A DNA stretch of 10,979 nt from an uncultured Gemmatimonadota bacterium (lineage in GTDB: Bacteria > Gemmatimonadota > Gemmatimonadetes > Gemmatimonadales > Gemmatimonadaceae). Below, in pieces: positions 6,290-10,979 of the stretch (the stretch's first letter is position 1; each line of letters begins with the position of its first letter). A model generated the notes under the pieces. That model did not search any database. It saw only the letters and a program-made list of their open reading frames with translations, and was not told the origin of the DNA. Both the position numbers and the translations under genes were made by a program. Location: contig CAMLEQ010000097.1 in NCBI GenBank assembly GCA_946479015.1, positions 1 to 10,979 of the forward strand. Reading direction: 5' to 3'.

Positions 6290-7216
6290 TCAGGCCAGCA
6301 CGGTGCGCTCGAGCCCCTCGGCCACGCCGACCACGGGCTCGTAGCCGATGAGCGCCTTCGCGCGCTCGAGCGAGGCGAGCGAATCGCGAACGTCGCCGGT
6401 GCGCGCCGGCGCGTGGCGCGCCTCGAGCTCCACGCCGACGAGCGCGCGGATGCGGCGCCAGAGCTCGTTCACGCTGATCCGCTCGCCGCACCCCACGTTC
6501 ACCACCTCGCCGAACGCGGCGGGGGGCGCCTCGCACGCCAGCAGGTTCGCGCGCACCACGTTCGCGACGAAGGTGAAGTCGCGCGTCTGCTCGCCATCGC
6601 CGAAGATCGTGGGCGGCTCGCCGGCGCGCGCGCAGGCGGCGAACTTCGGGATCACCGCCGCGTACTGCGACGCGGGGTCCTGTCGCGGGCCGAACACGTT
6701 GAAGTAGCGGAGCGCCACCGTCGGCAGGCCGTACGACGCGTGGAACGCGCGGCAGTACTGCTCCCCCGCGAGCTTGGCCGCGGCGTACGGCGAGAGCGGG
6801 CGCGCCACCATGTCCTCCCGCTTGGGGAGCTCCGGCGTGTTCCCGTACGCGGACGATGACGCGGCGTACACCACGCGCTTCACCCCAGCATCGCGCGCCG
6901 CGATCAGCACGTTGAGCGTGCCCGTGACGTTCGCGTGGTGCGAGGCGACGGGATCGCGCACCGAGCGCGGCACGGAGGGGAGCGCCCCCTCGTGCAGCAC
7001 GTAGTCCGCGCCGCGGATCGCCCGCGCGCACACGTCGGGATCCACGAGGGAGCCCTCCACGAGCTCGATGCGCTCCCGCCACGGCGCGAGGTTCTCGCGC
7101 CGCCCGGTCGAGAAATCGTCGAGCACGACCACCTCGTGGCCGTGTCCCACGAGATGTTCCACGAGGTGCGAGCCGATGAAGCCCGCGCCTCCGGTCACGA
7201 CGTATCGCATGGGCAT
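6290..7216 (-). CDS. NAD-dependent sugar-nucleotide epimerase (WbpP/GalE-like SDR)
   Basis: This 308-residue extended short-chain dehydrogenase interconverts a UDP-sugar, most likely by C4 epimerisation (UDP-Glc/UDP-Gal or the N-acetyl forms). The NAD-binding loop is [10 protein letters not shown] (8-17), with an acidic LDD after the second strand (about 32-34). The catalytic residues are the SSSAYG serines (120-125) and Y144-x3-K148 (YAAAK). [23 protein letters not shown] and [17 protein letters not shown] closely follow the WbpP/Gne-type UDP-GlcNAc 4-epimerases I know, so UDP-HexNAc is plausible; UDP-glucuronate enzymes remain possible. At 308 residues it is slightly shorter than WbpP (about 340). 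ATG codons at 7216 and 7210 both fit and neither has a clear ribosome binding site. The product could feed the glycosyltransferases at 335-5239. Confidence 0.9.
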   Translation of the reverse strand: MPMRYVVTGGAGFIGSHLVEHLVGHGHEVVVLDDFSTGRRENLAPWRERIELVEGSLVDPDVCARAIRGADYVLHEGALPSVPRSVRDPVASHHANVTGTLNVLIAARDAGVKRVVYAASSSAYGNTPELPKREDMVARPLSPYAAAKLAGEQYCRAFHASYGLPTVALRYFNVFGPRQDPASQYAAVIPKFAACARAGEPPTIFGDGEQTRDFTFVANVVRANLLACEAPPAAFGEVVNVGCGERISVNELWRRIRALVGVELEARHAPARTGDVRDSLASLERAKALIGYEPVVGVAEGLERTVLA

Positions 7217-7230
7217 CCGGGTGAGAGGAT

Positions 7231-7253
7231 CCCCGCCGCGATCGCGGCGCGGG
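7231..7253. other. Perfect 16-bp palindrome with extended stem upstream of the epimerase gene
   Basis: Bases 7234-7249 form a perfect palindrome centred on GATC, and a further three C-G pairs (7231-7233 with 7251-7253) can form if C7250 bulges. It lies 15 bp upstream of the epimerase start and about 90 bp downstream of the TPR gene, so it could be an operator or part of a terminator. There is no T tract. In such GC-rich DNA chance is a real alternative. Confidence 0.4.
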
Positions 7254-7318
7254 CCCCGGAACTTAGGAGGCTCCCGCCCCGCGGCGCAACGCGCGGCGAC
7301 CGGGTCGCGCAGGGCGCC

Positions 7319-7340
7319 GGCGCCGCGCGGGAGCGGCGCC
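7319..7340 (-). terminator. Stem-loop just after the TPR gene
   Basis: An 8-bp all-GC stem (7319-7326 pairing with 7333-7340, with a 6-base loop) lies directly after the TPR stop codon at 7343. It could act as a transcription terminator or 3' end stabiliser for the minus-strand transcript. No U tract follows, so it is not a textbook intrinsic terminator. Confidence 0.4.
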
Positions 7341-7342
7341 GC

Positions 7343-8425
7343 TCACCGCGCCGCGAACCGGTCGGGGGCCGCGGCGGACTGCGCCGCCGTGCTCTCCGGG
7401 TGATCGCGCGCGAGACGCTCCACCTTCTCCCGTGCCTCCCGGTAGTCCGGCTTCAGCTCGAGCGCGCGGAGGTATTCGGCGCGCGCGCCGGCGAAGTCGT
7501 GCTGCCAGTCGCGCACCACGCCCAGCCAGTAGTGCGCCTCCCACGGCGGTGGGGTGCCGATGCCGCCGCTCTCGCGCAGGAACCGCTCGAGCGCGCCGCG
7601 TGCCGCGTGCAGCCGCTCCCCGGAGAAGGCTGCGGTGCGGCCGATCTCGAGCTCCGCCCCCAGCTCCTCCGGATGCCGGGCCAGCAGCGCGTCGTGCACG
7701 CGAAAGGCATCGTCCCACCGCTGCTCGCGCTGATACAGGTAGCCGAGCTGGTAGTACGGCGTGACACTGTCCGGCGCCGCGTCCAGCGCGCCGCGCAGCT
7801 CGCGCTCCGCGCCGGCGAGATCGCCCCGCTTCCCCGCCACCAGCGCGAGCGCGAGGTGCCCGTGGTACGCGTCTCGCGCGGCCAGCGCCGCCGCCTCGCG
7901 CGCCGCACGCGAGCGGCTCCCGCCGGCGATCCCCGGCACGTCCAGGTCGAAGCGGACCACGTCGAGCGCGGCGTCCAGGTTCGACGAATCGAGCGCCACC
8001 GCACGCAGCAGGTGGGCGTGGATGCGCGACGCGAGCCCGAGCTGTCGGAAGCGTCCGGCCGTGCGCGCCTCGGCGGCGTAGGCACGGGCGAGCCACTCGT
8101 GCACCGCCGATGCCGATGGCGCCGCGCTCACCGCCGCCTCCAGCCGGCGCTCCGCCTCCTTCGGGTCGCGCGCGAGATAGGCGATACGACCGAGCTCGTA
8201 CAGCGCGCGCCAGTCGCGCGCATCCGCGTCCACGGCGCGCCGGAGCAGCGGCCGCGCGTCGGCATAGCGCCCCCCGACGAACAGCCGGTGACCCGCAGCG
8301 GAGGGATCGTCCGCCCCCTGCGCCCGGAGAACGACCGGAACCGCCGCGGCCGCCAGCGCGAGCACGGCGGCGATCCGCGACGAGCGAGCGAAGCGATGCG
8401 AGGTGTGAACGGCGTGATGCATCAT
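7343..8425 (-). CDS. Exported tetratricopeptide-repeat protein
   Basis: This 360-residue protein has a Sec-type signal peptide: basic RFARSSR, a hydrophobic core VLALAAAAVPVVL, and a likely cleavage near LRAQG (about residue 37). The mature part is almost all helical TPR units, seen at about 42-75, 76-107, 187-219, 221-253 and 297-330, with the usual small residues at turn positions. The middle (about 125-200) contains DAALDVVRFDLDVPGIAGG, then paired alanine-rich helices. I recall a PGIxGGS block like this as a conserved feature of a family of bacterial TPR proteins of unknown role. It is likely a periplasmic or surface scaffold for protein contacts. Two ATG codons (8425 and 8422) are possible; neither has a visible Shine-Dalgarno. 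The gene is transcribed away from the lipoprotein gene at 8594. Confidence 0.8.
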   Translation of the reverse strand: MMHHAVHTSHRFARSSRIAAVLALAAAAVPVVLRAQGADDPSAAGHRLFVGGRYADARPLLRRAVDADARDWRALYELGRIAYLARDPKEAERRLEAAVSAAPSASAVHEWLARAYAAEARTAGRFRQLGLASRIHAHLLRAVALDSSNLDAALDVVRFDLDVPGIAGGSRSRAAREAAALAARDAYHGHLALALVAGKRGDLAGAERELRGALDAAPDSVTPYYQLGYLYQREQRWDDAFRVHDALLARHPEELGAELEIGRTAAFSGERLHAARGALERFLRESGGIGTPPPWEAHYWLGVVRDWQHDFAGARAEYLRALELKPDYREAREKVERLARDHPESTAAQSAAAPDRFAAR

Positions 8426-8436
8426 GGAAAGCTAGC

Positions 8437-8453
8437 CGCGGGGACGCCCCGCG
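8437..8453 (-). promoter_or_regulatory. Stem-loop in the leader of the TPR gene
   Basis: A perfect 7-bp stem (8437-8443 with 8447-8453) with a 3-base loop lies 11 bp upstream of the TPR start. It occupies the place where a ribosome binding site would be. Whether it is in the transcript depends on the unknown start point. Confidence 0.3.
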
Positions 8454-8455
8454 TT

Positions 8456-8486
8456 CGTGAATTCCCTCACATCTCCCCGTGAATTC
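8456..8486. repeat. Direct repeat CGTGAATTC, two copies 22 bp apart
   Basis: The 9-mer occurs at 8456-8464 and 8478-8486, so its spacing is 22 bp, about two helical turns. It is AT-rich for this genome and lies between the divergent TPR and lipoprotein genes. The layout fits an operator bound by a protein dimer on one DNA face, but no regulator gene is nearby to support it. Confidence 0.5.
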
Positions 8487-8514
8487 TCCGACTCCCGCCT
8501 GACGTGTCCCGCCG

Positions 8515-8520
8515 TAAGAT
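8515..8520 (+). promoter_or_regulatory. Candidate -10 box for the lipoprotein gene
   Basis: TAAGAT matches four of six bases of the -10 consensus and is the only AT-rich hexamer close upstream of the lipoprotein gene. No good -35 is found at the right distance. If used, transcription would begin at about 8527, inside the inverted repeat that follows. Confidence 0.3.
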
Positions 8521-8559
8521 CGACGGTCTTCGGGGGCACTCGGTCGTGCCCCACCGTCG
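8521..8559 (+). promoter_or_regulatory. Two-part inverted repeat / leader hairpin before the lipoprotein gene
   Basis: The outer arms CGACGGT (8521-8527) and ACCGTCG (8553-8559) pair perfectly. Inside, after a 5-base bulge (8528-8532), GGGGCAC (8533-8539) pairs with GTGCCCC (8546-8552) around a 6-base loop. That gives 14 perfect pairs in 39 bases. The 9-mer CACCGTCGC at 8552-8560 recurs at 8574-8582, directly before the Shine-Dalgarno, so the 8521-8527 arm could pair with either copy. It could be an RNA switch or a DNA operator. It matches no riboswitch class I know. Confidence 0.5.
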
Positions 8560-8582
8560 CCGCGCGCGCGTGGCACCGTCGC

Positions 8583-8588
8583 AGGAGG
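8583..8588 (+). promoter_or_regulatory. Perfect Shine-Dalgarno AGGAGG of the lipoprotein gene
   Basis: AGGAGG ends five bases before the ATG at 8594. It fixes this start against an upstream in-frame ATG at 8504, and it is the only perfect ribosome binding site in the window. Confidence 0.9.
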
Positions 8589-8593
8589 TGTGT

Positions 8594-9613
8594 ATGTCAC
8601 GGCTTCGTCGCCCCGGCTCGACGCTCGCGATGCGCGTTGTCGCGTGCGGCGCGATCGCCATTCTCGCCGCATGCTCCGACTCGGCGCTCGCGCCCGTGCC
8701 CCCCGCCACCACCGCGCTCTCCCTCGACCGGGACACGGCCACGCTCGTGGTCGGTCGGACGGTGCAACTCTCGGCGAGCGGCTCCCGCGGCATTGCCTGG
8801 TCCACCGCCGATGCGCGCATCGCCACCGTGAGCGGCGCGGGGCTCGTGACCGGCGTCGCCCCCGGCCTGACGACGATCACCGCGACGAGCGGCGCCGCCA
8901 CGGTCACCGCCCGCGTGCGCGTGGGGCTCGAGCGCACCGTCGGCGTGGCGGGGGACACGCTGTGCGCGGTCACCTCCGGCATCATCGTCGTCATCCCGGC
9001 GCGGGCGCTCGGTGCGCCCACCCTGATCTCCCTGCGCGACGCCCTGTCCACGCCGCCCGACACCACGCTCGTGGCCGGCACGCCGCACGAGATCGCGCCA
9101 TCGCCGCTCGAGTTCGCCCGGGCGGTCGAGGTCGCGCTCATCTACGTACCCGACTCCGTGCCGGAGAACACGTGGGAGAGCTCGCTTCACCTCGTGCGCC
9201 TGGTCGACGGTGCGTGGCAGCCGGTGGCCGGGAGCGGAATGAGCCTGAGCCTGGACACCACCGTCGCGTTCGGCCTGGTGTCGTCCACCGGCAGCTATGC
9301 CGTGGCCGGCTACCCGAACGATGACTTCGATTGGTCGAGCCTCTTCGGCATCGGCCCGAGCGGCGAGCCGATCAACCACATCATCGGCGAGTTCGAGGAG
9401 TCGATCGACCTCGCCCTGCATCGCTCGAGGAACCTCGCGCTGGCCCGCGACGTCACCAATGAGGAGGTGAGCTACGCTCGGAGCAAGTGGGCGCAAGGCG
9501 ACCTGGGAGATCTCGCGGCGACCCACGATGCCGTGCTGGCATTCATCCGCTCGCGTCTCCACCGGGTGGGACTCCCCGCCCCCACCAGCCTCGAGCCCCC
9601 GCCCACGAGCTGA
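8594..9613 (+). CDS. Lipoprotein with Big2 Ig-like and ZU5-like domains
   Basis: This 339-residue protein has a type II signal peptide: basic RLRR, hydrophobic VVACGAIAIL and the lipobox LAAC with lipidated Cys27, followed by SD. Residues about 39-108 form a bacterial Ig-like group 2 (Big2) domain, with VVGRTVQLSA, IAWSTADARIATVS, GLVTGVAPGLTTITA and TVTARVRV. Residues about 115-235 resemble a ZU5-type beta domain: IIVVIPARAL, EIAPSPLEFARAVEVALIYVP, then VRLVDGAWQPV and STGSYAVAGYP. The last 100 or so residues are helical and unrecognised. Big2 domains usually serve adhesion or structural roles on the cell surface. The start is set by the perfect Shine-Dalgarno and lipobox; the longer frame from 8504 would bury the signal peptide. 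The role and partner are unknown. Confidence 0.8.
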   Translation: MSRLRRPGSTLAMRVVACGAIAILAACSDSALAPVPPATTALSLDRDTATLVVGRTVQLSASGSRGIAWSTADARIATVSGAGLVTGVAPGLTTITATSGAATVTARVRVGLERTVGVAGDTLCAVTSGIIVVIPARALGAPTLISLRDALSTPPDTTLVAGTPHEIAPSPLEFARAVEVALIYVPDSVPENTWESSLHLVRLVDGAWQPVAGSGMSLSLDTTVAFGLVSSTGSYAVAGYPNDDFDWSSLFGIGPSGEPINHIIGEFEESIDLALHRSRNLALARDVTNEEVSYARSKWAQGDLGDLAATHDAVLAFIRSRLHRVGLPAPTSLEPPPTS

Positions 9614-9633
9614 CTTCGCGACGCATGCAAGCA

Positions 9634-9673
9634 CGACCGGGGCGGCGCACGATGACGTGCGCCGCCCCGGTCG
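9634..9673. terminator. 18-bp perfect inverted repeat between convergent genes
   Basis: Arms 9634-9651 and 9656-9673 are perfect complements around a 4-base loop (ATGA). It lies 20 bp after the lipoprotein stop and 16 bp after the stop of the opposing gene, so it would serve as a bidirectional terminator. Neither side has a real T tract, so it may work with Rho or as a 3' end block. It is by far the longest perfect stem I found in the window. Confidence 0.75.
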
Positions 9674-9689
9674 CGTACACCACGCTCGA

Positions 9690-10481
9690 TCACTGCTTCC
9701 GCGCGGGCTCCGATGCTCCCTTCTGTCCGCGCGGCGCATCTGCGCTCCTGGAAGCGTCGCTCTTCGCGCTCCCGCTCTTCGGGTTCTCGCCCTTCGCGCC
9801 ATCACTCGGCGATCCCTCATCCCGCTGCGACGCGCCGGCGCTCGCGGAGCTCCGTGCATCCACGTTCGCGTCCGCCTCGCTCCCCGTCTGGACCTCGGCC
9901 GTGGCGCCCGCCTGCACGTTGGCATCGAATCGCGCACGCTGCTCCGCCGTCAGCACGCCGCGGACCTCGCTCCGGAACCGCGCGGCGGGCACTCGCGCCC
10001 ACCCCGCGCGGGGGGCGCCGGCCCCGCCCGCCCCCGCGCCCCGCACGCGCGCCGCCCCCGCCGGCGCATAGCCGCCCCCGGGGGGCGAGGCCTGCAGATC
10101 GCTCGCGTAGCGCTGGGCGGACGCCTGGACCTGCGCCTCCTGGCGCGCCGTGAGCGAGACGCCGGCGAGGAGCGAGCGCGTGCCGGCGTCCACCGCCTCG
10201 CGGATCCGCGCCGCGGGAACCGCGGGGCGCGCGACGCCGGCGTTCACGTTCCCCTCGGCGCTGCCGCTCGCGTGCGCCGCGCTCGCCGCGCGAGCGCTCG
10301 TGGCACTCACCGTCGTCCGCGCGGCGGTGCCAACCTGCCCCGTCACGCGCGGCATCGCCGTCCCAACGCCCACCTGGCCCGCGCCTCTCACCACACCGCT
10401 GATCTGGGCCTTCGCCGTCGCGGCCGCTCCCATGAGGAGGGCCACGGTGAGCATCGTCGCGCTACGCATCGTCTTCGACAT
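9690..10481 (-). CDS. Exported Spy/CpxP-like LTxxQ-motif protein
   Basis: This 263-residue protein has a Sec signal peptide (KTMRSATMLTVALLMGAAATAKA, probable cut after residue 25). The mature chain is Ala/Gly/Ser-rich. It holds two related modules: VPAARIREAVDAG ending in LTARQEAQVQAS (about 88-121), and VPAARFRSEVRGV with LTAEQRARFDANV (about 164-188). LTxxQ motifs mark the Spy/CpxP superfamily of periplasmic chaperone or metal-stress proteins. A Gly/Ala-rich linker separates the modules, and a charged, disordered tail (Lys/Ser/Asp-rich) ends the chain. I chose ATG 10481 because GGAG (10493-10490) lies 8 bp upstream; a GTG at 10490 would overlap that site. The gene is 69 bp downstream of the barrel-like gene on the same strand and could share its transcript. 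The superfamily call is moderate, and function is inferred only. Confidence 0.6.
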   Translation of the reverse strand: MSKTMRSATMLTVALLMGAAATAKAQISGVVRGAGQVGVGTAMPRVTGQVGTAARTTVSATSARAASAAHASGSAEGNVNAGVARPAVPAARIREAVDAGTRSLLAGVSLTARQEAQVQASAQRYASDLQASPPGGGYAPAGAARVRGAGAGGAGAPRAGWARVPAARFRSEVRGVLTAEQRARFDANVQAGATAEVQTGSEADANVDARSSASAGASQRDEGSPSDGAKGENPKSGSAKSDASRSADAPRGQKGASEPARKQ

Positions 10482-10550
10482 GGTGTTCACTCCGTCGTGA
10501 AGGAAAGGTCGATGTGCTGCTGGTGGTCCATCCGAACCGCGTTCGTCATC

Positions 10551-10979
10551 TCACGGGCAGTTGCCGGTGAGTCCGCAGGTGGGCGCACCGATCGGCACCA
10601 GACCGGCGCCGGGAGTGGGACGCAGGGTGCCCCCGCTGCTCCGCGCCGCGGGCGAGGTGGCGCCCACCGGCGAGAGTCCGGCGAACGCCGTCCCGATGCC
10701 GATCGCGAACGACCAGGTGGGCCCGGCGCCGCGCAGCGTGCGCGCCGCGCTGATGGTGAGCGCCGTCTGACCGGCGAGCGCGTGCACCAGCGTGGCGTTG
10801 ATCGCGCGCTCGGGCTCGTAGGCGGGCGGCGCGTCTCCGCGCAGCTCGAGCGCGTAGCCCACGCTCACGTTCGATCGCGCGCCGGCGAGCAGTACCGCGT
10901 CGCCGACGAGCGCCGTCGTCGCCGCGCCCGTGGGTCGACGGCCGTCGACGTCGCGCAGCCGCGACGCGCCGGCGCGGAG
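10551..10979 (-). CDS. Probable beta-barrel/outer-membrane protein, 3' fragment
   Basis: The frame is open to the right edge and the start lies outside the window; 142 C-terminal residues are visible. The sequence alternates short polar and hydrophobic stretches, such as AVLLAGARSNVSVGYALELRG, then TLVHALAGQTALTISAARTL and TWSFAIGIGTAFAG. That pattern suggests amphipathic beta strands of an outer-membrane barrel. The last 35 or so residues are Gly/Pro/Ser-rich and end in a short segment with two cysteines (CGLTGNC) just before the stop. There is no terminal aromatic residue as in classical porins. The internal GTG at 10868 is not needed as a start because the frame continues. I do not recognise the family, so this is a structural guess. 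Confidence 0.4.
   Translation of the reverse strand, partial: LRAGASRLRDVDGRRPTGAATTALVGDAVLLAGARSNVSVGYALELRGDAPPAYEPERAINATLVHALAGQTALTISAARTLRGAGPTWSFAIGIGTAFAGLSPVGATSPAARSSGGTLRPTPGAGLVPIGAPTCGLTGNCP

Noticed and set aside
4102..6351. 749-codon plus-strand open frame
   Set aside because: It covers the GT9 gene in another frame and then runs antisense to maf and dtd. It is Arg/Pro/His-rich and has no domain, as expected of a shadow in GC-rich DNA.
7262..7275. AGGAGG on the plus strand in the epimerase-TPR gap
   Set aside because: No sensible plus-strand coding frame follows; it is probably a chance purine run.
6935..8482. 515-codon plus-strand open frame antisense to the epimerase and TPR genes
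   Set aside because: It is Arg/Ala-rich without motifs, while the opposite strand encodes clear domains and a signal peptide.
8504..8593. Upstream in-frame extension of the lipoprotein
   Set aside because: It would place 30 Arg/His-rich residues before the signal peptide, and the perfect Shine-Dalgarno fits the ATG at 8594.
8597..9937. 446-codon minus-strand open frame over the lipoprotein gene
   Set aside because: It crosses the intergenic hairpin and is Arg/Gly/His-rich with no domain; the plus strand has a lipobox and a Big2 domain.

Overview
The window is very GC-rich, densely coded DNA from a Gram-negative bacterium. Evidence for an outer-membrane lifestyle is three GT9 (heptosyltransferase-type) genes, a lipoprotein with a clear lipobox, a periplasmic LTxxQ (Spy/CpxP-like) protein and a fragment that looks like an outer-membrane barrel. 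A DUF4254-type protein next to GT9, and a Big2-domain lipoprotein, suggest the FCB superphylum; Gemmatimonadota is my best guess. This is inference, as no rRNA or marker gene is present.

Region 1 (1-5239) is a surface-glycan module. A five-gene minus-strand operon starts at 4114 and reads GT9, a small helical protein (DUF4254 N-half), a second small helical protein (DUF4254 C-half), GT4, GT4. The last four genes are joined by overlaps of 8, 4 and 4 bp, and four of the five use GTG starts. A second GT9 is divergent from it across only 21 bp. The 3' end of a third, closely related GT9 lies at the left edge. The likely job is stepwise sugar transfer onto a lipid- or LPS-core-like acceptor in the cytoplasm.

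Region 2 (5203-7216) is a minus-strand group: a WbpP/GalE-like NAD-dependent sugar-nucleotide epimerase, then dtd (D-aminoacyl-tRNA deacylase), then maf (nucleotide pyrophosphatase), with an ATGA overlap between dtd and maf. The epimerase could supply a UDP-hexose to the neighbouring transferases; dtd and maf are housekeeping quality-control genes.

Region 3 (7217-10979) holds envelope and exported proteins: a secreted TPR protein (minus), a divergent Big2 plus ZU5-like lipoprotein (plus) with a perfect Shine-Dalgarno and a structured leader, a long perfect inverted repeat between convergent genes, an exported LTxxQ protein (minus), and the 3' part of a probable beta-barrel gene running off the right edge.

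The most interesting point is the DUF4254-like protein, which appears to be encoded as two overlapping half-genes inside the glycosyltransferase operon. I saw no tRNA, rRNA, CRISPR array, insertion sequence or integrase. No gene-free stretch exceeds 300 bases.
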